The notes under the pieces were generated by a model, which had not been told where the DNA came from, made no database searches, and was given only the letters and a program-made list of their open reading frames with translations. A program made the position numbers and the translations under genes. 64,000 nucleotides of DNA. It comes from Pyrocephalus nanus (Eukaryota > Chordata > Aves > Passeriformes > Tyrannidae). Every line of letters begins with the position of its first letter. Position 1 is the first letter of the stretch. The DNA lies in assembly GCA_038380795.1 (NCBI GenBank), contig CM076269.1, positions 2,542,001 to 2,606,000 of the forward strand. The letters are read 5' to 3'. Below are positions 50,344-63,238 of the stretch, piece by piece.

Positions 50344-50451
50344 TTGCAGTAGGTGTCATTTATCATCCCATAGACGTGAATTCCATAGCAGGCATCCATA
50401 GCCAAAATTAAGGTAAACCAACCCGTACTGAGATATGAACCTGACTGGACT
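50344..50451 (-). CDS. ST6GALNAC3: ST6GALNAC3 penultimate exon (sialylmotif S)
   Basis: This 108-base internal exon encodes 35 whole codons plus split codons at both ends. On the minus strand it begins after TTTTTACAG and ends ...TGC-AA followed by a GTAAGA donor. The translation contains VQSGSYLSTGWF, then LAMDACYGIHVYG and MINDTYC, which is sialylmotif S, the region that binds both the CMP-sialic acid donor and the acceptor in GT29 sialyltransferases. The Cys in DACYG is the conserved motif S cysteine expected to pair with one in motif L. Motif L is not in this window. The phase joins exactly to the last exon 2.17 kb away. The residues match ST6GALNAC3 much better than the ST6GALNAC5 motif S I recall. 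Confidence 0.96.
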
Positions 50452-52061
50452 CTGTAAAAATACAACATACACAAAACAAATTGCAATGAGAAATTATCAA
50501 CACTTTATAAAAGAAATATAATCTATTGCCTGGGACAAAAGGCATTAAGCAACTTGACAGTCTGTCAAAACCACACAATTACTTTGAATTATTTATAGAT
50601 ATGCTCTCATTCTTCCCAGCTTGGGGCCTCAAGCCATTGTCCACAGAAAAAATACCATGTTAAATATCTGAAGTCAAACCATGCATATCCCCTAAGACAA
50701 AAAAAGAATTTATTTTCCCATCTGAAAGACAGCAGTTATTAGGGTTTGGAAAATGAGATAAAGTCCACCAAAATACAAACCACTGTCAGAATTTGTGCTG
50801 TGTGCATGTGGGCATGCACCATCCTCTTCTGCAAGCAGAATCCTGCAGTGGGCTATCCTCAACAGGACAACTCAAAGAGAAATGAAATTTTCATGGATAT
50901 TTTGATAGAAAACCATCTAATACAAGGTTTGGAAAACCAAAATTCTGTGCATACCCTTTTACATAATTTTATGTTATCATTCTTTGAGATAACATAGCAG
51001 AAAAACACAAGAGGATGATGTCCAGATTGGCTGTCTTGGCTCAGAAAACTATTTATGTTAAATCAGTCCAAAAGTATTACCTGCATGAGTGAGAAAAACT
51101 ACATGTGTAAGGTTTTTGGCTCACAGGCTGGCTATGTGAGCACTGTTGATCACAAACCAAATCCTGTTTGCTCTCCTCAAGCAAATGTTACCAATTGGGG
51201 ACTGGGCATGCAAGTGCTTTAAAACCTCATGAATAGTAAGAACACACTTAGCTCTCTCTGCTTACAGATTGGTTCAAGTCCAGCTTTGTGCATGTATTGC
51301 TTTCAGTTTGACTGAAATCAGTGGACAGAATTATCTTAATATTATAAAAAGAAAGATATCACGACAGTCACAAAACCATCTTAATAGAGCACCATCTCAA
51401 TAGAGCTGGGTGTGAGTGAGAGGAGGGGATGTATCAGCTTTCTGCCACAACTGCAAGCCCTTAGGCTTTGGGTATGGCAGGGAGCAGTCTGTTCTGCATC
51501 ATAAGTTAAAGCAGCCTAAGGTTTGCACACGATTAAGTTTTGCTGCCAGAGAACTCCCAAGCAGACCCCATGTGCTAATCAGTTATTCCCACCAACAAAA
51601 TCTTCTGAAAACGTTTTCATCTTGGGGTAGGAATAAAACTCTGATGTGGGGGGGGAAAAATAAAAAAATCCTATAGCAACTTATCCAGCCTATAAACCCC
51701 AACTTTCCTGTGAGACAGATGAACCAGCCTCAGGTGTTTCTTCATGGTTCAGAGCAAGAACGTGCTGTGGTCTCCTGCCTCCCAGGTAAATATGCCAGTC
51801 AATGGCTTTTGGCTCAGATTCTGTGCTACTTCCTTGCTCAAGCTGAACTAAAGGCTAATTAGGACAATGGGTGAAAAAGTAGTTGTACAACCTTTATAAT
51901 GACATTTACCTGGCACACACAGGTGTGAGATTCAAATTCCATCTCTGATGAATCCCTTTTCTCATGGATGGTAGAAAAACTCCAAGAGCTTTACATTCCT
52001 AAAGAAATTCCAGTACACTCCAGTTTAAAAAAACCTCAGTTTTTAAAATGAAAAATAATTA

Positions 52062-52082
52062 ACTCAGCTCTCAGAGCTGAGT
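52062..52082. repeat. short perfect inverted repeat
   Basis: ACTCAGCTC-TCA-GAGCTGAGT: nine-base arms, three-base loop. Intronic; no function assigned. Confidence 0.6.
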
Positions 52083-53483
52083 CCAAGAACCCCGAAAGTA
52101 ATTAAAATGTCCTCTTCCTTGCCCACGTCTGTTGCCCTACATCAGTGAGCTGGTGGGAACTTTTATCCCCACCTTTCCTGAAACATCCTTTTGCTCTGGG
52201 AAAGACTTAAGTGTGTTTAGCTGCTTTTGTAAAGGACCATACTGGAAACAATAAATAAAGGGCTAACTTAAACTGAAGAGTGACCAGTGGGAACCAAAGT
52301 CAAATCCCCATCCTTAAGTGGATATCAACTATAACTGTGCTTCTTTACTTGACAGCTTTATAGCCATGAAACTCTACATCTGTTTATCGGCCCCACTAGG
52401 ATCTTCACGTCTTTACCCAGAATGTTCTGCTACTGTCCAGCAAAGAGAATTCCCAGCCCAGTCCATGTTATTTCAGAGTAACATTCTGCCATGATAAAAG
52501 GCTGCACTGACTCTAACTTGCTTTCTGCTCTTGCACCAGGAAAAACACTAGCCTTGAGCGTTTAAAGCCTTTTAGAATCATAATAACCATTTATAAGAAC
52601 ATGATGAAGATCAGGACCCCTCCGATAACGGAGGTTTATTGGAGAGCATTATATTGGCAGTGGCATCTGAAATTTGCTATACTCAGGAGGAAAAAAGGAA
52701 TTTTAAAAAAGAATTAATCAATATTTCATGTCCTGTTTTAACACCATTGGACCTTAGTCCTCTCATCTATATACTGCACTGGCAGGATAAATAAAAACAG
52801 CAGAGTGAGTTCCCAGGTACCTTTCCTGGGAGATGAAGTACATGACAGAATACAGATTATATACTTTAAAACAAAGCACTTACATTCATCCCATTTTTTT
52901 CCTCTGAAGATACACAGGGATACAAAGGAATATACTTAAGCAGTGGGTATTCTGGATGATTTGGTAACCCCTTAGAATTCAATCCGATACCATAAACACA
53001 CTTTCAAAATTCTAATGAAAGCAATATTAGAATGTGAAAACAATTTGAGCTGTCCCTTAAAAGGCATAAATCTCTGAATACCTTCTAAAATATCATCCCA
53101 TAAAACTGTAGTGCAAAGCAATGTCTCAGCCCTTGCTATTATGCTAACACTGTGCACTCAATTTCTCTCTCTACAGGAGAGTTTCACATGCTTTTTTGGC
53201 CAGGGATTTTTGAGGCTCATTAGAAAAGACTTCCTCTTGTTACTGTAATTGCATTCAAATTTCAAATTTTACACACTGAAAAGAAAAAAAAAATATCCTC
53301 CATTTATGTGTAGCACAAGGCTGTGTTACTGTACAAATCTGAGGGAAGGAGGACGTTAATCCCAAAACAGGGAAAACAGGAGTTGGTTAAACATCATGTG
53401 CAGAACTACAACAGGCAGATCTATTGTGATATATGTGTGTGCAACAAATCCAAAATTGTTTCCTATTGCTCACTGTGACTTAC

Positions 53484-53499
53484 TTTTTTTTTTTTTTTT
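53484..53499. repeat. T homopolymer, 16 bases
   Basis: An uninterrupted run of 16 T in the intron, preceded by TGACTTAC. Confidence 0.85.
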
Positions 53500-55621
53500 A
53501 ATAGTCTAAAATTAATGGGGCACCAAATCCAGGCAGGAAATTGTCTCAACAGCTCAGGAGAAAATAATGCGCTATTTTTCAAAAAACACATTTTAAAGGA
53601 TGGCTTTGCTTTCAAGACATGATTTACAGCTGGGTGCAGCAGTAAAAAGGCAATGCTGGCGAAAAGTTACTTTGTTTAGCTTAAAAATGAGAGCTTATTT
53701 TGCATACCTCCCACTTTATTGGGATTCTTAAGGAAATGTCAGTTATTGGTTCTAATTCACTCTGCTAAATACCATCCAGCATTTCAGAACAGTAAATAAG
53801 CATATGCTTAACATTAAACACATGAAAAGACCAGTGGAATCAACTTAGTTAAGATGCTTGAAATGAAGTACATGCTTGCTTATCTTGCTCTTAGTGACGG
53901 TTTAAATGCTTTAAATGTCATTATTTAATCCCAGAATATAAAAGTAAGCCCCAAGATTAACAGTTACTTGAAAGTTTCAAGCCTCAAAACATAGAATTTG
54001 CATTTTTAGTATTGCCTCCCATAAACTCCAGCAGGAAGAACTGACTGCAGTTTCTCACAACATGTTGAAAAAAGAGACTTGCTTTCTGTGTTTTAGAAGA
54101 AAATGGTAAAAGGCGTGTTTAGGATTGGAATGTGTGATACATAAAGCTTTAATTAAAAATTAATTTAAAATAGAAGCAATTAGACAGGGCCCTTTAGCTT
54201 TAACTTTCCAATACTCCACAAAAAGGGGAAGAAATTGATATAAAGGAGACAGAATAGAGGATGCCCCATAAAAATGTTGGCAACTGAAATTCATCTTCTT
54301 TGACGTCGATAACCATGCTTTGATGTAGACTAAACAAAGGAAAAACTGGTTCCTTCTGTCATCAGGGGCAAATGGAGCAGCATAAAATATTGCCTTAGTG
54401 ATCAAGGCCAGGTGAGCTCAAAATCAGGTAAAAGTTTCATCATCACTCGTGTTTGGATTTCACTGGGAAGTTCTGTTCTGATTATTCCAGGAAGTTCTTT
54501 TCTTTGTTCAGTTGTTCCAGGATTTTTTATGTGCACAATCAATTTTAGCTCTATGGTTCAATGGACTGTAATTTCCAGTGGGGACTTCAGCGGTAAAAGA
54601 ATAAAAATGGTAAAAAAAGAAAAAAAAGTTTGTGAAGGCAGAGATCTGTAGACAAGCAATTGCATGTCAATCTGTTTGCAGAAAAGAATTTAGAAGTCTA
54701 TTTTTTAATTCTTTTGGGAGAAACTAGGGATCACAGAAGGTCAATTAAGACTGTTAATTAAGATAAAAAAAGAGAAATTTAGTACTTCAAAAAGCCATTA
54801 ATTAACAGAGAGCTTGCCAAAAGCAATAGACAGACACTTTTCCTTTTTTACCTAATTTCAAAATATTGTAGTAAAGTAAAATTCAACAACGACAGATTGA
54901 AATGACAAAATTCTCCAGGCCAATTAATTGACAAAAAAAATTATCTTTTCAGAAAGGCTGTTTATAGTCCCTAATCCTCAGATGACTCTCCTACCAAACT
55001 ACTGAATCAGCAGCAGCTTTATTTGGAGCAGCTTGTCAGGCCTCTTGATTAATAAAAAAGTATAAATAAGAGTATTGGTCTAAACAAACTGAGGTGCTTC
55101 TGAGGAAGCATCTCGGAGTCCAGCTGCTGAACAACTCCTCTGCTTTGCCAAATTACACACCCACATTCCCCAAGTCTCAGTTTTGGTCTATGCCTTCCTC
55201 TTCAAATCAGAAGTAGATTTGTAAATGACAGATTAGGATGTGCTGACAGACAAATGCACCATCATTAAGAGAAGAGTGAGACTCTCCTTTGAGGAGCACA
55301 TACACTTCTCTTGCCAGAGAGCTGGTTTTTGAGAGGAGAAAAGAAAGTACACTTGGTACAGAGAAAGGGTAAGGCTCTAAATGCTGAAGAACATTGGCAC
55401 CAGCCCAGACTTATTTCTGTTTTCTCTAAGACTCAGTGCTTTGTTGCTAATTATTTCATTACATACTTTCTGCAGGAAAAAAAAAAAAAAAGGCACAAGA
55501 AGGGCAATGAAAATGCAAGCACAGAGAATTGATTTCACCTGGTAAAAATGGTTGTTATTTCTTGCCTTGTAAAGATACCTGTTAGGCAGCTGTTTATCCT
55601 AATTATTCACTCCCTTGTCCC

Positions 55622-55636
55622 TGTGTGTGTGTGTGT
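55622..55636. repeat. short (TG)7 repeat
   Basis: Seven perfect TG dinucleotides, intronic, about 110 bases left of the CpG-retaining block at 55740. Confidence 0.8.
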
Positions 55637-55739
55637 ACACTCACGTGCTCGCTTTGCATTCCATAATGATTCAGGACATCTAATAATAAACAGCCATGCC
55701 CCTCTAGCAACGAGCAGCCTGTCTCACACATCCAAGAGC

Positions 55740-56010
55740 CCACATCGTGCTCCAGGTCATTCTGAAGAGTGAAACATTTACAAACGGGCAGATGTTTTAT
55801 GATCCGTCACGCGCGGTTTGATGCGAAGCTGGAAGGAGTGGAATGTGTTATGAGCAGCACAGAGCACGTTCCAGACTCAGGCAGTGGCTGTGCCCAGCAA
55901 GGTGTACCTGGGCATGGAGCAGGAATTCACTCCTGCCAGCCCAGGCTCGTGGTGGATCAACCCTACTGTGAATCCCGAAAATAAACTGCGGGTGGGTGGC
56001 GTGCTGTTTA
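55740..56010. promoter_or_regulatory. CpG-retaining block inside ST6GALNAC3 intron
   Basis: About a dozen CpGs fall in about 270 bases, including GTCACGCGCGG at 55806-55816, in an intron where CpGs are otherwise rare. There is also CACGTTCC and a TTTAATTAAC. It is too small and not GC-rich enough for a classical CpG-island promoter, so an intronic enhancer or minor alternative promoter is the more likely reading. Confidence 0.35.
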
Positions 56011-59000
56011 ATTAACCTCCAGAAATATTGGCCCTCTGTTTATATGAATGCTTCATCAGTGGAAAACATGGGACAAGAGTTCATTTCATCCACTGAATTT
56101 GCTACAATCCTGCAGTGAAGGCCACAAAGTGGCCAACGACAACCTCCCTTCACAATCGGATTTAAAAAGAGACGCAACAAGAAATAAATCCCGTGTCAAA
56201 ATGGCACTGAAAATAAGACAGGAAGGACACTTCTGAAGGATCACAAAAGGGAGCAGGGAAATGATGGCTTTGTATTTAACTGCATCCAATTAAAAAACCA
56301 CCAAAACTATTTGATCTACTATTAAAAATTTTTGATAAGACAGGAAGAAGCAAAATTATATAAGGAATAATCTGTTACTACAAGTACTGAAAAACCTGCA
56401 GAATCTGCTTGGGTATTTAATTTATGCATATAGTTCCCAATCTTTGTGTTGTGTATATTTTTTTTTAATTATTTTTCTTCCTCCCTTTTCAAAATAAGCT
56501 GAAACAAAGGGGGGAAAAAAAAGGCAGCGGTTTAAAGAAATCGACTTCTTCTGCCCAGGCTTCTGTAGTTTCCTTATTTCTGGTTCCTTCACCTGACTTT
56601 GATGCATCTCAGCTCAGTTGTGAACTCAGGCAACCAGAGAAGGAAGTCATTTCACCCAGGCAGAGAGAGCTCCTTCAGATGCCTGTGCTGCTGAGCACAG
56701 AGAACAAAAGGGGGATCACAGAGATCCAGCTTGCTGCAAAGCACACGGAAGAGAAACAAGAAGAAAGAATTATAATTGTAAACTCTGCCCTGCAGCCTGT
56801 ACATTGCACTCACATGTATTATTTTGAGGTTATTCTCATGCAAGAAAACCTGTGCTGATCTTTTCAAGCTGAATGGCATTCCCTGTAGAGAACACAAGTT
56901 GGTAGCTAAATTTCTCTCAGCTACTGGGCTTCCAGAGGTCACACTGACTCTTCAGATACAAGCTGTGGTCCTGGTGCTAACTGTTTACAGAGCAGTAAAT
57001 CCCAAATCCAACCTTTTTTTTTCCTTCCCCGCTCTCTTCCCTAATCCTACTCCGTCCAGAAATACACATTCTCTTGGCTTCTCCTAAATCAAGAATTCAT
57101 TATTTCCCTTTCCCAGCTGCAAACTGTGGTCTGAGCCATGATACTGTGTGCACTCAAGTTACCAGCAGAAGATGCCTTTTGTGAGTGCCCAGGCTGTGCT
57201 TGCTCCCTGGGACCTGAGGCCAAGTGGTTTGTGCACGATCCCAAATAACCTCGCCCCCCTGCAGGTGCCCTGTGCAGAAGGAGAAGGGTGTGGCTCCACA
57301 CGTTCCCATTTGCACTGCATTTTGTTGATGGGAACATGGATGTTTAAATCAGAAGAGGATCCGTGGGAGTGTTGACCATCACAGCCATGCAGTGATGTTT
57401 GCAGCGAAGGAAAACTGAATTCCCATAAGCAGATTTGAGGGCTGAGCTGTCGGCGTCTCTGATCAGCCATTTTCCCTTCAAAAAAATCACCTTAGCAAAA
57501 CTCACTCCACGCTCAGGAGGACTGAATTTATCACTAAATGCAACTCTTCTGGTCTGCATCCTGCACAGCACTTGCTCCACAATGCAATTGCTTCTGCTTG
57601 CAGTGGCTGAAGCAAATGGAAGGTAATGCCAAAATTTCCCTGCATGCTACTCAAGCCTGCAGTTTAGTTGTGGCACCACCCCTACCCCACTGTTCCCCAC
57701 TTTCCACTGGACTAGGCCAAGGCCAAGGACTTTCTGCAGTCCCTGGTGGCTGTGACAAAGAGAGTGACATCTGAAAACCCGACACAGGTGTCAGGGCTGG
57801 CCCCCTGTAGGGCAGCTTTATGTGCTCTGCTCTTCACCAGTAGCTGCATCCAGTTTGCTGAGTGCTGGTTCAATATTTTCACACAACGTGAAAGGGAGTA
57901 GAAAAGGATTTAGATTTTAATCCTTTGTAACCAAAAATGAATCAAAGATAAAAACTGTGCCAAGTGGAAGGGAAAAAAAAAACCACCAACAACCAAAAAC
58001 TACAGTGCCTTTTTCCTGCATCGACATTTAAAACAATATTTGCTGTCTTGGGTCTGCACATTTTTCTACAGGGAGGACATAAACTAAACAGAGCTGCAGT
58101 TAATCCAGGATCCCCGAAGAGATTTAATTAAGGAGGCTTTCCCACCCTTTTCTTCTGGTATTAAAGGGCACTCACTACTCCTAGCTGCATATTTTAGTTA
58201 AATGTATTGTAGGTGAATACAGAAGAAATTTCTTGATTACCTCTTAGCTTCTCAATACAAAATGCTGAGGGGAGTTTATCTAACCTTGTTTGAAAGCAGC
58301 TCAAATTTTTCATAAAAACGTTTTCTACTAGGTTGGGTCCTTCTTTATGTTTAAATCAAAAAATATGATGCAACTTTGTGAAGGTGCACATTGCACATCT
58401 GTGACATTGCAGTGTGAGCAGAGGCTTTTATAAGGATGTTTTGGTTTATTGCTGTGGCAAAAATGAAAGAACAGCTAGCACAAGGTTGTACCCTAAGTCT
58501 GTTTATTGAAGGGGGAAGAACACTGGAGCAGATACTCAGCTGACAGAAGTGACACTGCTGTACCTCAGTTGATACCCTTTTAAATATTCCACGGTCTGCA
58601 GTCATTGTGGCAGCTCAAGCAATACCTCTTTGATGTTACCATGGAGGGGAGGGTGATGTTACATTGTTCTCCCTACATTTCCTGTTTATCTGAGAACTTT
58701 GATTTTTACCAGGATGGATGCCTATCCAAAAAAAAAAAGGTTACGGAGGGCCAGAATATTAATGGGAAGTTTCATTTCTGAACAGAAAACATTCTCTGGA
58801 AAAAGAGAACTCCAGCTTTACAGATAAGGCCTTTATCAGTGTGTACTCCTCTATCAACAACTTGTCTCACCCCAACTATGGTATTCACCAAAGTGTTGCC
58901 AGGTATCCTAAAACTAACTCCTAATTTGTTGCTAAATTACTGATTATTTACATTACAGCAGCACTGTGAATCCTCAGTCTGCAGGCATTACACACCTGCA

Positions 59001-59449
59001 CGTGACAGCCCTTGCCCCAGAGAGCTTAACTGCCAAATAACCAACAGAAACAGGTGTCTTGGAGAACATAAATATCTTTATCCCTAACACCACATCATGC
59101 TATAAAGCCACATTGTCTGAAATTGCATCTGGAGCCACAGTGCTCTTCTCTCCACTGACTATTTGCACTAACCAAAAGTTCATTTTACATTACAGAACAT
59201 CAATATTTTTAGCAAAAATGAAATCTTGAATCCAGACAAATTATTCTGATATGGAAAAAGGAGGTAAAAATAGAACTTGTGTGGGTCTGAATTTTAATTC
59301 AATTGCAAGAGGCCATAATGTAACCCATCCGTCAAGCTTTGAAGATGAACTGCTAATTAACACAGATGTTGCATTCCCTTTTACTACTGTAGCTTTCTCC
59401 AGATTAACTTTTCCCTAAAGTATAAAAGGAACAAAATATTTCTCTTTTC

Positions 59450-59500
59450 TTTTTTTTTTTTTTGGACATACATCTAATGAAACACACACACATATATATG
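59450..59500. repeat. T run plus short (CA)n(TA)n
   Basis: Fourteen T (59450-59463) are followed 18 bases later by CA and then TA dinucleotides (59482-59500). It is simple sequence in the intron. Confidence 0.8.
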
Positions 59501-62133
59501 TTTCTGTTTAGTATCAATATTAGAGTCTTGCTTACTCTCTCCATTCCATCCAAATGGATCTGAACTTTCAGTGCTTTCTTAACTAGCTAACCTCTGTCCA
59601 ACTACCAAGGAGGAAGCAAATAATCCCAGCCTCTGAACTACTGAAACGTCCCCTGACTTCTCCACTGCTCACCTTTCATAGTAGCTGGCTTTCTTATAGC
59701 CATTTCTTGCTGATGTGCGTTGTGGACAGAAGAAGCTGAGGTCTAATTAAAGCCCCACTTGAAATCCAGGGTCCCAAATCCTCAGGGCACTCAAGATCAG
59801 CTTTTGCCGTTCCCCTTTGGTTGTTCCCAAGAGCCACTGCATTTATGCAGCAGGTATTCCAAAAGCCAGATGCCTGCAGCCACCGGCACAAATATTTACG
59901 TTTAGGGCAGCACCTTGACTGGGGACAGACACATTTGGCAGAACAAAGAAGGGCACAAGTTCTTCCCCCAGAGGGCAGCCTTTAGAAAAAGTGTGATACA
60001 GCAAACAGTTTGGAAAAGCAGAAGACTGCCACAGAGAAACTCAAAGGAAGAGGAACTGTGGATCACAATAGATTCCCTTCCACCCCACTGAACAGTTCTT
60101 TCAACACTGGACAATTTCAGAATATTTTATTCCAATATTCACTGGAATATTGCAGGAGGGTAATAGTACAAGTGGAGAAAAATTTTGAGAAAAATCACCA
60201 TACTTATTCGAATGGCAGTGAAATTCTCTGAAGGAGAATTTTTATGGCTATCCTGCTATCAGCTGAAGTAGCAAATAAGTTAATTTTCTGAGTCTTTCAC
60301 AATCCAGCTCTTTGAGAATAGTAAACTCAAGAATTATCTGAGTAATCATCTAGCCAGCTCACTGTCAGTGTAAGCTACTGCCTAGTTATCAAAAGTTGGG
60401 AAGAACTCAGCATCAGGGAGATGATATTCCCAGTGAGCCCAAGTCACCAGAACACATTCATGAAGCAGGACAGTCGTCCTTTGCTTTACAAGTAAATGCT
60501 CTGATTTCTTTTGCACATATTATATTGCTCTTAGTGACATCATCTTTTTGGTGATCCCCAGTATCAGCTAGTTAAGACTTGGCTTTGTTGCCACTGAATT
60601 CTGCAGGAAAGTTGCTCCTTAGAAGGCCACACACCATGGCAATGTCCATCAGAGCAGGCTGTTGCTGCTCCCCTGGCACCAAAGTTCAGGACTTCAGAGT
60701 TAAATGAATTTTTCTCTACAAGATTTGCATGAGAAACATTAAAACAAGCTAATTGATTAAAACTAGAAACTACAACCCACTTGCCACAATTCCTGTAAAA
60801 TTTAGAACCGACAAAAATTTGTTCTACAGTTGCATCAGAGAGAACCTCAGGTTACACTAGTAGCTACACAGCTGGAAGGAATACCAGATTAAAAACTAAG
60901 AGTTCAATCACACACAATTACAGATATAGCTTCACAATTAGGTTTAAAAAACAACATCATTTTTTATAAAGCTTTTTCTTTGCGTCTTCATGCTATTTGC
61001 CTGATAAGCCCTTGCCAACAAAGACATTTTACTAATTATAATTAGTTGTACAAAGTGTGGGACAACTGAAATGATTTATTGATTTTTTTTTCCTCACAAA
61101 ATAGATGTTATTTTGAATTCTGAATATACAGTGAAAAAAATAAAGTAGAAGGCACAGATGGCATCTTTAATCCAGACATGTATGAATGTGAATATACTTA
61201 TAGGGACACTCAATCCATTTAAAACTTTAATCTTACAGTAGTTGTCTAGAAAAATCAGCACAGAGTAGGCTTTATGCAATTAAATTAATTTCCCCCTGAG
61301 CAGAGACATCTAAGGTACAAAGCCAAGAACTGAGCTGTTCTCAAAAAAATTTAGAAATCAGAGGATCTTCCAACATTTTTTTTTTTTAATGTCTCCAGGC
61401 CAACAAATAAAAGTATGCATGTTTGTCATGTAACATTAATATGGCACTATGTTTGCATTTGACATAATCTGTTATCTACATGCAATCTGAACACATAAAA
61501 TATGAAGGTCTGTTATATATCTTTCTATCTTAACTAGCAATCTGTGGTAATCACCACTTCATACCCAGGCTTGGAAATAACAAAGGAATCTTTTCGCTTC
61601 AGTTCTTCAGAAATTCTTTCTAAGATTATCTACAAGCCCCTCCTTTGTCCTCCACCTTGCAGCATCCTGAGTGCTCCTCTAGTCATGCTGAGAATCTGCT
61701 TATCCTGGGACTGTTCTCAGTGTCCAGGTGCATTCCCCTCCCTGAAGGATGTGCAGCACTGAGAGTCTGAGCAGAACACAGCACGTGATCCCTCAGGGGG
61801 ACTCTCTCCCCAGTCTGTATCTTGAATTCCTTTGAAGTCCCGAAAAAACAACTAGACTAGATGAAAAATGGAGAGCTGATCCAGCTTGATGTTCTCCCAG
61901 TCCCTTTTGTGTGCCCCATCTCCAGAGTGCCAGCTCACTCAAGCACTTAGATATGAACCTTCTGTAATACAATGAATATACACAAGTAAACAGGCCTAGA
62001 TAAAACAGCCACCCTCACAAAGCAGCAGGGTCACTCCCTGCTCTCTGCAGCACCTTTTGTCATTACACTAGCCATTTTGTCCTCAGCTTTGTCAAGAGAA
62101 GGCACAGCACTTAAGCAAAACACATTTCTTCTC

Positions 62134-62152
62134 TTTTTTTTTTTTTTTTTTT
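62134..62152. repeat. T homopolymer, 19 bases
   Basis: An uninterrupted T run in the intron. No retrocopy is recognised beside it. Confidence 0.85.
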
Positions 62153-63212
62153 CTGGTCTGCAACTCAACATTATCTGATTAGGTCTACTTCCCATGGCTT
62201 GTTCAGCCTCGCTTATCAGACACACTGGAAAATATTTCCAATAATAAGCCACCAGAAATCTGCCTTCATATCTGGTGTCAGGCTACATATAACAGAAACC
62301 TTTTCATTTTAGTTTTAAAGTATTGCTTCATTCAACAAGCCGACTGCTGGCTGACACACAATCTAACCTAAAGGCTATGGATCAGCAGGTAAATGCAGAA
62401 ATTCTATTAGTTTTCAGACCTGAGGTTTACGCCTTTCATTTCAAATGAAATCAAAATCCTACACATGAATAGGTAAAGCACAGAGTAAAGATCCTTTCTT
62501 AAAACCATCCATTACGTATTACATGAGCGCAAGGAAGAAAGCAGTTTCTGCATCTTGGAGATACTGCATTTCTTGTGCTCAATGACTCTGGCAAGGATGG
62601 TAAATAGCAGACATAAAAGAGATCCATTTTGAGGAAAAATTAAAACCATGACGGACATTATATTGGGCAATGTGAAATCCTGCAAAGGTACAAAGACAGG
62701 GCATATTCAGGTATGCTTGGTATTAACAAAACCTCTCCAAGCTTGTATAAATTGGACTTCCTTACCTAAATCCGATTTTAAAAAGTCATAAGCAAACTTG
62801 CCTGTGCTTTAAAGGTTTTGGAAATCCTCACTTAGGACCAGAGGAAGGAAACAGTGCAAAAGTGCATATTACAAAGTATCCGGAATGTTTATGGGAATAT
62901 TTCTTCTTCCAAACTGAAAGAAACACCATCAGCAAAGAGACATTTCATTCCTTTGTTCTTTCTATAAGTGTACATACATTTTCTATGGAATCAGAGTTCC
63001 TACCCAGATTTATATACAAACACAGGAGATTTATGAATGATTGACAACTGACTTTGTTTTACTGTTTGCTCTAAAGAGATATGTTCACTGGAAGTTCTCA
63101 GAGCACAGGCATCAGCATTTTGATGCAGTATACAGACTGAATAGCAGTGAGTATAATTCACTTCTGGTGTGGTTTTCCTTCACAACAGTGTTCTGTCATA
63201 GAACAAGAAAAT

Positions 63213-63238
63213 TAATTGTGATTACCTAATCACAATTA
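63213..63238. promoter_or_regulatory. perfect 12-bp palindrome with back-to-back homeodomain cores
   Basis: TAATTGTGATTA, then CC, then TAATCACAATTA forms two 12-base arms that are exact reverse complements around a 2-base spacer. The arms meet as ATTA-CC-TAAT. TAAT is the core bound by most homeodomains, so the site could bind a dimer. Function is inference; the symmetry is seen directly. Confidence 0.5.
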
